A stretch of 64,000 bases of DNA from Kangiella sp. (GTDB lineage Bacteria > Pseudomonadota > Gammaproteobacteria > Enterobacterales > Kangiellaceae), in contig JANQSG010000015.1 in the NCBI GenBank assembly GCA_028284185.1, positions 1-64,000 of the forward strand, in the 5' to 3' direction. The notes under the pieces are model-generated. The model was not told the DNA's origin, ran no database searches, and saw only the letters and a program-made list of their open reading frames with translations. Position 1 is the first letter of the stretch. Every line of letters starts with the position of its first letter. Below are positions 8,216-16,722 of this stretch, piece after piece. A program made the translations under genes and the position numbers.

Positions 8216-8627
8216 AGTCTATCTTTCGGCAGAAATTGAACGCACTATAGAATTTTATGATTTAGATCCAATGCAAATTGTTTGGCATGGGCATTATGTG
8301 AAATATTTTGAAGAAGCGCGTTGTGCTTTGCTCGATAAAATAGACTATAACTATGATCAAATGGATTTGTCTGGTTTCCACTGGCCAATTATTGATTTGC
8401 GAGTTAAGTATGTTAGTTCAGCTAAATTTAAGCAAAAGATCCGTATTATTGCTAGTTTAGTGGAGTTCGAAAATCGAATAAAAATTGAATATAAAGTGGA
8501 AGACGTAAACAATACTCAGGTCTTGACCAAAGGTTACAGTATCCAAGCTGCTGTAGATATCGCAACTCAAGAAATGCAGTTTGTTTCACCCCCCATTCTG
8601 CTCGAGAAACTTAAAAAGTATTTATGA
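8205..8627 (+). CDS. apeK: 4HBT/YbgC-type acyl-CoA/ACP thioesterase (ApeK-like)
   Basis: This 140-residue hotdog thioesterase contains the 4-hydroxybenzoyl-CoA thioesterase signature YDLDPMQIVWHGHYVKYFEE, where Asp21 is the expected catalytic acid. In APE synthesis it may release stalled or finished chains from the ACP. It overlaps the lyase gene by 11 bases and the LolA-like gene by 4. Substrate specificity cannot be read from the sequence. Confidence 0.84.
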   Translation: MKSKVYLSAEIERTIEFYDLDPMQIVWHGHYVKYFEEARCALLDKIDYNYDQMDLSGFHWPIIDLRVKYVSSAKFKQKIRIIASLVEFENRIKIEYKVEDVNNTQVLTKGYSIQAAVDIATQEMQFVSPPILLEKLKKYL

Positions 8628-9184
8628 AAAAGTTTTTTTACCTGATAATGAGCCTAACGATTCTGTCCGTTAATTCCAGTTATGGCTCTGAATCCAATCA
8701 GTTAGAAGTATTGGCTAATATTGAACAGGACTATAAAGGTTACTTTGTACAAAAAAGAAAGCTAAAAATCATCGAAAAACCCTTTGTTTCCAGTGGTGAA
8801 TTTGAATTAAACTCAAAGTTTTTACTTTGGCATATCAAATCTCCTTATGAAGTAATTTATAATATCAGTGCTGAAACAATAGAAGAAACCATTGATGGAA
8901 AAATTAAAACACAGGAGTTGAAAAACAATCCGGAAATCGCCTTTTTTTCGCAAATCTTTACTTCTGTTTTAAAAATGGATATTAGCCTATTACAGGAAAA
9001 TTTTCATATAACTCAATCAAATATGGAAACGGAGTGGAGTTTATTATTAGTTCCGAAAAAAAAACCTTTAAACAAAGTATTCTCTGAAATTAAAGTACAA
9101 GGAGATAACAAAATCAATCTTGTGATTACCCGTAGCTTGTCGGGAGATACTAATAACATTCACTTAAGTTATGAGTTCAATTAA
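8624..9184 (+). CDS. apeL: LolA-like outer membrane lipid/lipoprotein carrier (ApeL-like)
   Basis: This 186-residue periplasmic protein has an N-terminal signal peptide (about residues 1-22, MKKFFYLIMSLTILSVNSSYG) followed by a LolA-like half-barrel: GYFVQKRKLKII, an SGEFELNSKFLLWHIKSPYEVIYN stretch and an ETIDGK turn. LolA-like proteins in APE and flexirubin clusters are thought to shuttle the lipid-linked pigment across the periplasm. It starts with an ATGA overlap and overlaps the exporter gene by 14 bases. Housekeeping LolA is normally encoded near serS or ftsK, which is not the case here. Confidence 0.82.
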   Translation: MKKFFYLIMSLTILSVNSSYGSESNQLEVLANIEQDYKGYFVQKRKLKIIEKPFVSSGEFELNSKFLLWHIKSPYEVIYNISAETIEETIDGKIKTQELKNNPEIAFFSQIFTSVLKMDISLLQENFHITQSNMETEWSLLLVPKKKPLNKVFSEIKVQGDNKINLVITRSLSGDTNNIHLSYEFN

Positions 9185-11480
9185 AAATACGCAAAATAAA
9201 GCTTTAAGCTATTTATGGATATTACTTTCTGCGTTATTTTTTATGGTGGTCATAAAAAATCTGATTATTGATAAAAAAATAAACTCTGATATAGCTTCCA
9301 TCTTACCTAAAAAGAATAAAGAAGTTGCGGAGCTTAATGCGGTAGTAAATCAAATCGCAAACAACAAACTTATATTATTGCTGAAAAATACAAATGAAGA
9401 ACAAATCATTCTTTCAGCCCAAAAAGTAAAACAACAACTTCTGCAATCTAATATTTTTAATACTAATGAGCTAAGTGAAGACTCTAACCAGGCATTGTAT
9501 CAACTTCTGGTTAGTAACCCTGTGGCATTTCTTACAAAAGAAGATCAAGTCCTATTGAAAAATGAGCAATATCAGGTATTCACACAAAAAAGAATTGCTC
9601 AACTTTATTCTCCTTTTTCCAGTGTTTCTTCGCAAAAGCTGAATCAAGATCCTCTATTTTTATCTGATGCCTATTTTTCTAAACTGACTAATATTTTAAC
9701 TGGAGCTAGGCAGTATCAAGAATTTTTAGGTTATGCGTATAATCAGCACCACTATATTATTTTCAATCTTGAACTTAATGACTCGGCCTTTAACTTGGAT
9801 CTTCAGCGCCATTATTTACAGGAGATAACAGCTATAAAGCAGGTTGCCTATGAGTCTGGCTCAGAAATTCTTCAATCTGGTGTTATCGCTTTTTCTGCTG
9901 CAGAAACGGCTCAGGGCTTAAAGGAAGCACAAACGATTGGTTATGGCTCACTTTTAGCTATTTTAGTACTAATTAGCTTGATATTCAGGAGTTTAATACC
10001 TTCATTGATACTGCTTTTGGTTATCGCAATCGGTGTTGTTTCTGCTTTAGCTGTGGCATCAATGATTTTTTCTGAGTTGCATGTATTTAGTATTTTAGTC
10101 GGTGCCAGTTTGGTTGGTATAGCGGTGGATTATGTATTTCATTACTTAGCAAAGAATACTGAAGTAACTACTGAGAAAGTGATTAAACTTATCATAAAAC
10201 CTATTAGTTTAGGTTTGATTACCAGTGTATTTGGTTATTTAGCATTACTTTTTTCCGGACTGATTGTGTTGCAACAGATCGCTTTAATTTCGATAGTGGG
10301 GCTGATTGCTGCTTACATTACAAGTTTATTATTACTACCTTCGATAGGCTATGACCTAAGTAAGAGGCACTTAGTCAGTTATCAGGTTTTTGTCAGGTTA
10401 AACCAATTCATCACTAGGAAAGAATATGTCTATTTAGCAAAATCCCTGGCTTATCTTTTTTTAGTGATTTCAGTAATATCAATCTTAACAATTGATTTTG
10501 ATGATCGAGTGGAGAGTTTACATGCCAGTCCCCAAGATTTAAGACTTGAGCAACAAGAAGTGGAACAAGTTTTATCTACTGGTACGGATAAAAGCACTTT
10601 GCTTTTAAAGGCTCAATCGAAAAATCAGCTGCTGCAAAATTTAGAGCAGTTGACCAGCCAGTTAGATACTTTAATTGGCCAAGGGAGGTTAGCCAGTTAT
10701 ATTAGTCTTAATCAGATAATCGCTTCAAAACAACAGCAACAAACTAATTACCAATTATTGCAAGCATGGGCAAACTCTCAAGCAAAGGAGCAATATGCTA
10801 GTTTAGTTGGTCCAGATAGGCTCAACCATTATCTTGCGACGTTAAATGCTCCTACCGAATTTAATAAAACAATTTATAAGGCAACTAGTTTAGAACCTTT
10901 AATTAATCAGTTACTCATAGAGTCCGAAAAGCAACAGTTTTATGGTTTGATTCAACTACAAGGATTAGAGCAGCAAACCGCTATACAACAATTAGTGGAA
11001 GCCAATGAACAGTTATATTTACTGGATGCAACAGGTCTATTTTCCAGTTTTTTACAGCTGGTACGGGAAAATAGTATCAAGCTGGTGATAGCCGCTTATC
11101 TGTTCATTTTAATATTTTTAGTCTTTATCTACGGCCCCAAAAAGGCATGGTTAGTATTTTTACCACCCTTAAGCGCAGCTTTGTTGTCACTATCTATGGC
11201 GCATATGCTGGGCCAAAGCATCAATATCTTTCATATAGTCGCGCTAACGTTAGTTTTAGGGATTGGCATTGACTATACGATTTTTTATAGCAAGACCAAG
11301 AAGCAAGCCAGTACTGATACGGTTCTTGCTGTCACCTGTTCAATGATTTCCACTGTGCTTGCTTTTGGCCTGATGTCTTTCAGCCAAACTCCGGCGGTTG
11401 CGGGTTTTGGCACTATAGTATTGTTTGGTATGATTGTAGTGTTTTTATTAGCACCAATGGCTATACGATCAGACTCATGA
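9171..11480 (+). CDS. apeM: MMPL/RND-superfamily exporter (ApeM-like)
   Basis: This 769-residue inner membrane protein has two similar halves. Each has a periplasmic domain followed by a block of about six helices: one near residues 255-400 containing LVGASLVGIAVDYVFHY, the other near 640-765 containing LVLGIGIDYTIFYSK. The paired GIxxDY motifs are hallmarks of the RND/MMPL proton relay. It is encoded between the LolA-like carrier and a lipoprotein, so extraction of the lipid-linked aryl polyene from the inner membrane is likely. Confidence 0.86.
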   Translation: MSSIKNTQNKALSYLWILLSALFFMVVIKNLIIDKKINSDIASILPKKNKEVAELNAVVNQIANNKLILLLKNTNEEQIILSAQKVKQQLLQSNIFNTNELSEDSNQALYQLLVSNPVAFLTKEDQVLLKNEQYQVFTQKRIAQLYSPFSSVSSQKLNQDPLFLSDAYFSKLTNILTGARQYQEFLGYAYNQHHYIIFNLELNDSAFNLDLQRHYLQEITAIKQVAYESGSEILQSGVIAFSAAETAQGLKEAQTIGYGSLLAILVLISLIFRSLIPSLILLLVIAIGVVSALAVASMIFSELHVFSILVGASLVGIAVDYVFHYLAKNTEVTTEKVIKLIIKPISLGLITSVFGYLALLFSGLIVLQQIALISIVGLIAAYITSLLLLPSIGYDLSKRHLVSYQVFVRLNQFITRKEYVYLAKSLAYLFLVISVISILTIDFDDRVESLHASPQDLRLEQQEVEQVLSTGTDKSTLLLKAQSKNQLLQNLEQLTSQLDTLIGQGRLASYISLNQIIASKQQQQTNYQLLQAWANSQAKEQYASLVGPDRLNHYLATLNAPTEFNKTIYKATSLEPLINQLLIESEKQQFYGLIQLQGLEQQTAIQQLVEANEQLYLLDATGLFSSFLQLVRENSIKLVIAAYLFILIFLVFIYGPKKAWLVFLPPLSAALLSLSMAHMLGQSINIFHIVALTLVLGIGIDYTIFYSKTKKQASTDTVLAVTCSMISTVLAFGLMSFSQTPAVAGFGTIVLFGMIVVFLLAPMAIRSDS

Positions 11481-12052
11481 GAAAGTTTATTGTAATTCTT
11501 GGGGGATTATTGGTTTCTGCTTGTCAATCGACTCTAGTAGGCACAGTTCCTGCACCAATCTATTTATCCAAAGAAATACCTTATTGGTTCTTGTCAGTAA
11601 AATCCTCAGCGATAGAGCAATCTTTTACTCAGAAAGTAACTTACTATGATGCCACTGGAAGAGATTTTGATTATCTGGTTCAAACAGAGATCAATGCTGA
11701 TTCAGATACTATGGCTTTTGTGGCTACCAGTTTACTGGGAATTCCATTATTTTCTTTTGAGGTGAATCACGATCAGGTTGATTCTGTTCAGCGGTTAAAT
11801 GAGAGGTTACCTGATGCCAGCCGTGTTCTAATTGATATGCAGTTGGTATTTTGGCCGCTCAGGGCATTTACTGAGAGTGATAACCTCATTCGGGTTAATT
11901 CTTTATGTAATAAGCAAAATAAGCAATGTCACCGCCAGATATATTCTAATGATCAACTTATTTATCTCATTAGTTACCCTGATGTGGCTAGTGAGCCGAT
12001 AGTGGTTTTAAATAAACTGCATAATTACCGCATGACAATAAGGAATTTATAA
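11477..12052 (+). CDS. apeN: DUF3261-family lipoprotein (ApeN-like)
   Basis: This 191-residue lipoprotein begins MRKFIVILGGLLVSAC; lipobox LVSAC predicts lipidation at Cys16. The mature domain matches what I recall of DUF3261, lipoproteins found almost only in APE clusters, and is likely an outer-membrane acceptor that works with the LolA-like carrier. ATGA overlap with the exporter gene implies coupled synthesis. The function is inferred from context only. Confidence 0.75.
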   Translation: MRKFIVILGGLLVSACQSTLVGTVPAPIYLSKEIPYWFLSVKSSAIEQSFTQKVTYYDATGRDFDYLVQTEINADSDTMAFVATSLLGIPLFSFEVNHDQVDSVQRLNERLPDASRVLIDMQLVFWPLRAFTESDNLIRVNSLCNKQNKQCHRQIYSNDQLIYLISYPDVASEPIVVLNKLHNYRMTIRNL

Positions 12053-12056
12053 AATA

Positions 12057-13250
12057 ATGGCTGTGTATTTGCATAATTTAGGAATGGTAAATTCTTTAGG
12101 CGCTACTAAAGAAGCCATTTGGCAGAATGTTAATAAGCAAACGACTAATTATTTAAATCCTAATGATGAGCTGATTCCAGATAAAAGTATTTTTTTGGGA
12201 ATGATAAGTGAGACTTTACTAGAAATTCCACAAAATTTATCGAATTACGATAATCGCAATAACCAGCTGTTAATTACTGCCTATCAGCAAATTAAAGATG
12301 ATTTTGAGCAGTTGAGTGATGGCCTTAAGACCAGTCGTATTGCAATTATTTTAGGCACCAGCACTGCAGCTATGGCAGAAGCCGAACAAGAGTTGGCGCA
12401 GGTTTTGTCTGGTGATGCCTTTTCAGAAAGTTATGATTTTATTAATCAAGAAGTGGGAGGCGGTGATCAGTTTTTATCTGAATATTTGAAATTAGATAAA
12501 GCCATTCATTATACGGTCTCTACTGCTTGCTCATCTAGCGCTAAGGCCTTGATTGCTGCAAAGCATTTAATTGAAAGCGATATTGTTGATTTAGCAATTG
12601 CTGGCGGTGCTGATAGTTTGTGTAAATTAACTTTAAATGGCTTTAATGCGCTCGAATCCTTAAGCAATAATATTTGTAAACCTTTTTCTGAAGATCGGGA
12701 TGGTATCAATATTGGCGAAGGGGTTGCTTTGTTTTTATTATCGAAACAAAGATCAGCTATAAAGCTTTCCGGAGCAGGGGAAACTTCTGATGCTTATCAT
12801 ATGTCAGCCCCTGATCCTTCTGCAAAAGGTGCGACAATGGCCATGCAACAAGCGCTAGCCCAAGCTCAACTTGAGCCTATTGATATTGATTATTTAAACC
12901 TGCATGGCACTGCGACCCCTAAAAATGATGAGATGGAAGCTAGAGCGATATCTGAAACTTTTGCAGGAAATTTGCCGTGGATGAGTTCAACTAAGCATTT
13001 GACAGGGCATATGTTAGGTGCCGCCGGCGCTAGCGAGATAGGTTTTTGTTGGTTAGCTTTGACAATGGGGACTGAGTGGCAAGGTTTACCTGCTAACCAG
13101 AAAGATATTGGTGATGAATTTAGTCAGTTTCATTTTGTTAGCCGTGAAAGTGTAAAAAGTGCTACTATTCGCCATTGCATGAGTAACTCATTTGCTTTTG
13201 GTGGCAATAATATTTCAGTGATTATTTCGAAAGAAGATGCAGCAAACTAG
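12057..13250 (+). CDS. apeO: Beta-ketoacyl-ACP synthase, catalytic KS (ApeO-like)
   Basis: A 397-residue FabF-type condensing enzyme with an intact triad: Cys158 in STACSSSAK, His283 in LHGTATPKND and His318 in HLTGHMLGAAG. It should elongate the aryl starter with malonyl-ACP, probably as a heterodimer with the Cys-less partner encoded at 878. It starts 4 bases after the DUF3261 gene and overlaps the next dehydratase gene by 14 bases. Confidence 0.88.
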   Translation: MAVYLHNLGMVNSLGATKEAIWQNVNKQTTNYLNPNDELIPDKSIFLGMISETLLEIPQNLSNYDNRNNQLLITAYQQIKDDFEQLSDGLKTSRIAIILGTSTAAMAEAEQELAQVLSGDAFSESYDFINQEVGGGDQFLSEYLKLDKAIHYTVSTACSSSAKALIAAKHLIESDIVDLAIAGGADSLCKLTLNGFNALESLSNNICKPFSEDRDGINIGEGVALFLLSKQRSAIKLSGAGETSDAYHMSAPDPSAKGATMAMQQALAQAQLEPIDIDYLNLHGTATPKNDEMEARAISETFAGNLPWMSSTKHLTGHMLGAAGASEIGFCWLALTMGTEWQGLPANQKDIGDEFSQFHFVSRESVKSATIRHCMSNSFAFGGNNISVIISKEDAAN

Positions 13251-13710
13251 CGATTTTATTGGAAAAAATATCGAACCTTATTCTCCTTTATCTAGAACCA
13301 TGTGTTTACTAGATACAATAAGAGCTGTGGATACAGATTCTTTTACGGCTTCTGTGGTTTTATCAAAGAGTTCGAGTTTTGCCGAAGAAAATGGGGTACC
13401 AGCGTGGGTAGGCATTGAATATATGGCGCAAACCATCGCTGCATTTGCGGGTGTCAAAGCGACTATGCACAATCAGCCTGTACAAATAGGCTTTTTGCTC
13501 GGTAGCCGCAAATACCAATCAGATTTAGACACTTTTCCTTTTGATCAGGAAATTTTAGTGACTATAGTTGAGTTATTGCAAGATGAGACAGGTTTGGGTG
13601 TATTTGACTGTAAAATTCAGATTCAAGATAAAGTTGTGGCTTGCGCTAAACTAAATGTATTTCAGCCTCGTGACCCGATACGCTTTATTCAGGAGCAGAT
13701 CAATGAATAA
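13237..13710 (+). CDS. apeP: Hotdog-family 3-hydroxyacyl-ACP dehydratase (ApeP-like)
   Basis: A 157-residue hotdog protein; VPAWVGIEYMAQTIAAFAG forms the central helix, with Glu in IEYMAQ at the position of the FabA/FabZ acidic residue, and the IGFLLGSRKY strand follows. It lacks a clear HF...PG signature, so it may depend on the short dehydratase at 4679 for the catalytic His, forming a heteromer. It lies between a KS and a KR gene and overlaps both. Confidence 0.8.
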   Translation: MQQTSDFIGKNIEPYSPLSRTMCLLDTIRAVDTDSFTASVVLSKSSSFAEENGVPAWVGIEYMAQTIAAFAGVKATMHNQPVQIGFLLGSRKYQSDLDTFPFDQEILVTIVELLQDETGLGVFDCKIQIQDKVVACAKLNVFQPRDPIRFIQEQINE

Positions 13711-14428
13711 AAGAGTTTTAGTAACTGGTTCTAGTAAAGGAATAGGCCAAGCAATTGTTGAGCAATTAGCAAAAGATGGATTCGATATAGCCATTCACTA
13801 TAACAGTGACAAAACTTCGGCAGAGGCAATTGCTGCTGAAATACAAGTTAATGGAACTAAAACTTCTGTATTAGGTTTTAACGTTTCGGATAGGGAAGAA
13901 ACTAAAGCCGTTATTGAGCAGGATATAGAAAAACATGGTGCTTATTATGGTGTGGTGTGTAATGCGGGTATTACGCGTGATAATGCATTTCCAGCACTAA
14001 CTGATGAAGATTGGGACTCTGTAATACACACGAATCTTGATGGTTTTTATAATGTTTTGCAGCCAGTAATGATGCCTATGATTAGAAATCGAAATGGTGG
14101 ACGCATCGTTACTATGGCATCGGTTTCGGGAATTATTGGCAATCGTGGTCAGGTGAATTATTCGGCTTCTAAAGCCGGTGTGATTGGTGCAACTAAAGCT
14201 TTGGCGGTAGAACTCGCTAAGCGTAAAATTACCGTTAATTGTGTTGCTCCTGGTTTGATTGAAACCAAAATGGCAGATAATTTGGTGGTGGATGAGATTT
14301 TAAAAGCTATTCCAATGCGTCGAGCAGGAGTACCTAAAGAGGTGGCAGGGTTAGTAGGTTTTTTAATGTCGGATGCAGCTTCATATATTACTCGACAGGT
14401 TATATCGGTTAATGGTGGGTTGGCTTAA
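13703..14428 (+). CDS. apeQ: 3-oxoacyl-ACP reductase, FabG-like SDR (ApeQ-like)
   Basis: This 241-residue short-chain dehydrogenase has the NADPH motif TGSSKGIG near residue 7, NAG in CNAGITRDN, and the Ser-Tyr-Lys catalytic set in MASVSG and YSASKAG. It reduces the beta-keto group after each condensation. The ATG at 13703 overlaps the dehydratase gene by 8 bases; in-frame codons back to 13655 are within that gene. The stop shares one base with the next start. Confidence 0.88.
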   Translation: MNKRVLVTGSSKGIGQAIVEQLAKDGFDIAIHYNSDKTSAEAIAAEIQVNGTKTSVLGFNVSDREETKAVIEQDIEKHGAYYGVVCNAGITRDNAFPALTDEDWDSVIHTNLDGFYNVLQPVMMPMIRNRNGGRIVTMASVSGIIGNRGQVNYSASKAGVIGATKALAVELAKRKITVNCVAPGLIETKMADNLVVDEILKAIPMRRAGVPKEVAGLVGFLMSDAASYITRQVISVNGGLA

Positions 14429-15654
14429 TGAATCGTGTGGTTATTACCGGAGTCGGTGGCATTACTTCGATAGGTGATGATTGGTCTCAAATCGAGCAGT
14501 CATTATCGGCTAAAAAAACAGGAATTTGTACCATGTCAGAGTGGCAGCAGGTTGATGGTCTTAATACCAACTTAGGGGCTCCTGTTCTCAACTTTCAAAA
14601 ACCCGACCATTATTCTCGCAAGCAAGTGCGGGCCATGGGACGTGTGGCTCTGATGGCAACGATTGCAACTGAAAAAGCGCTTGAGGATGCAAATTTATTA
14701 GATGATCTTGCTTTAAAAGATGGTCGAGCTGGAATTTCTTATGGTTCATCAGGTGGCAGTGTCGCACCTATTTCTGCATTTGCTAAATTATCTAATGATA
14801 AGGATATGAGTGGTATTACTTCTACCTCTTATATTCAAATGATGAATCATACTTGTGCCGTTAATATAGCGGTTTTCTTTGGTCTACAGGGAAGAGTTAT
14901 TCCAACTTCCAGCGCTTGCACTTCAGGCAGCCAGGGAATTGGTTATGCTTATGAAGCGATCAAATATGGTCAGCAGCAGGTGATGATTGCTGGTGGAGCT
15001 GAAGAGCTCAGTGTTAATGGCGCTGCGATTTTTGATACTTTATATGCCACTAGCATCAAAAATGATGCTCCAGAGCTAACTCCGAGGCCATTTGATATTG
15101 ACAGAGATGGCTTGGTGATTGGTGAAGGTGCTGGAACTTTAATATTAGAAGAATTAGAGCACGCTAAAGCGCGTGGTGCTAAGATTTATGCTGAGTTAGT
15201 TGGTTATGGCACTAACTGTGATGGTAATCATGTGACTCAACCAACTTCCGATACCATGAAAGTTGCTATGCAATTGGCTTTGAACGATGCTCATTTGCCA
15301 CCCACAGTGATTGGTTATGTTTCTGCTCATGGCACGGCGACGGACAGAGGTGATGTCGCTGAGTCGATTGCCACTAATCATATTTTTGGAGAGCAAATTC
15401 CGATCAGCTCAATGAAAAGCTATTTAGGACATACCCTGGGTGCTTGTGGTGCCTTAGAGGCTTGGTTTGCTATAGAAATGATGAACCACGATTGTTTTTC
15501 ACCTACCGCTAACTTGGTTAATGTCGATGCTGCCTGTGCTGATTTGGATTATATTCTCGATACCCCAAGAAAAATAAATGCGGAATACATTATGTCAAAT
15601 AACTTTGCATTTGGTGGGATTAACACTTCTTTAATTTTTAAACGCTGGATATAA
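14428..15654 (+). CDS. apeR: Beta-ketoacyl-ACP synthase, second KS (ApeR-like)
   Basis: A 408-residue FabF/FabB-type ketosynthase with intact Cys164 (SSACTSGSQG), His301 (SAHGTATDRG) and His335 (SYLGHTLGACG). It is the last gene of the pigment operon and may carry out early elongation or starter condensation. Its stop lies one base from the 3' end of the opposing transporter gene, leaving no space for a terminator between them. Confidence 0.87.
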   Translation: MNRVVITGVGGITSIGDDWSQIEQSLSAKKTGICTMSEWQQVDGLNTNLGAPVLNFQKPDHYSRKQVRAMGRVALMATIATEKALEDANLLDDLALKDGRAGISYGSSGGSVAPISAFAKLSNDKDMSGITSTSYIQMMNHTCAVNIAVFFGLQGRVIPTSSACTSGSQGIGYAYEAIKYGQQQVMIAGGAEELSVNGAAIFDTLYATSIKNDAPELTPRPFDIDRDGLVIGEGAGTLILEELEHAKARGAKIYAELVGYGTNCDGNHVTQPTSDTMKVAMQLALNDAHLPPTVIGYVSAHGTATDRGDVAESIATNHIFGEQIPISSMKSYLGHTLGACGALEAWFAIEMMNHDCFSPTANLVNVDAACADLDYILDTPRKINAEYIMSNNFAFGGINTSLIFKRWI

Positions 15655-15655
15655 A

Positions 15656-16594
15656 TTAACCTTCTTTTCGTTCATGTTTTTCTCTACCCGCTAATGCGGT
15701 AAGTATAGAGCCAAAAACCACCAATGCAGCACCAACCAAACTTAGGGAATTTGTGGGTTCTGATTCTAAATAGTTGGGGTAGAGGTATTCTAACCATTGC
15801 ATGAAAAACATAGTCAGTAACGGTGTTATTGCCAGGAGTGCGCTGACTCGGCTGGCTTCCCAATGGGCTAGAGCTTCGGCAAAAGCACCGTAGGCAATTA
15901 AAGTATTCAGACAGCAGAAAATCAGTAAAAACCAGCCAAATTTATCAAGGTTTATCGCTTGGGCTGGTTCTACCCAGGGCGATAACAAAGGCACGCAGGC
16001 TAGATAGATCACAAACATAATTTGGTTGGATGAATAGTGGTTTAACAATTGCTTTTGCGCTAAGGCATAAGCTGCCCATAGCACAGCAGCGATTAGAATA
16101 AAGATTAGCCCCCAAGTATAGCTACCCAAAGAGCCGAAGATTTCATTGAACCTTAAGTTAAAGAATAAAATCAAGCCTACAACAAAAGTCATGAAGCCAA
16201 TCCACTGCCAACGGCTAAATTGTTCTTTAAACACTACCAGACTCCCTAGTAGCATTAGCATGGGTGCCGCTTGAATTAACACTTGTGCAGCGCTAGGTGT
16301 AATCAATTCAACCCCAAATAGATAGACGACATAATTAGCTCCAAGTCCCAAAATTGCTATTAGCATTAAGATCCCAATTTTACCTTTGAGTTTTCTCCAA
16401 TCAGGTATATTTCCTTTAAACCATAGAAATAAAAAGACTAAAACTGCTGAAGTTAGAAAACGATACCAAGTGACTGTTACCGGGTCCATTTGCTTTAGTA
16501 GCAGCTTTAAAGCTATGGGCAGGAGTCCCCACATTAAAATGGTGACCAGGCATAAAAATAAACCATATTTCCAACGGCCAGATACGGTATGCAT
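15656..16594 (-). CDS. EamA/DMT-family transporter
   Basis: This 312-residue protein has about ten hydrophobic helices in two EamA repeats, with GLLPIALKLLLKQMDPVTVTWYRF in the first helices and a second repeat starting near WAAYALAQK. Members export or import small metabolites; the substrate here is unknown. It is convergent with the pigment operon and meets it tail to tail one base apart. Confidence 0.85.
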   Translation of the reverse strand: MHTVSGRWKYGLFLCLVTILMWGLLPIALKLLLKQMDPVTVTWYRFLTSAVLVFLFLWFKGNIPDWRKLKGKIGILMLIAILGLGANYVVYLFGVELITPSAAQVLIQAAPMLMLLGSLVVFKEQFSRWQWIGFMTFVVGLILFFNLRFNEIFGSLGSYTWGLIFILIAAVLWAAYALAQKQLLNHYSSNQIMFVIYLACVPLLSPWVEPAQAINLDKFGWFLLIFCCLNTLIAYGAFAEALAHWEASRVSALLAITPLLTMFFMQWLEYLYPNYLESEPTNSLSLVGAALVVFGSILTALAGREKHERKEG

Positions 16595-16722
16595 GAGATT
16601 TCTCTTTTGTAATTATGGGTGTGATTATGAGCTAATTTATATTCACATACTAGCCATTTCTGGCATTGAATATCGATGAACTAACTTTTATGATGGGCAG
16701 ATGATTTTAATGGGTAAATATT

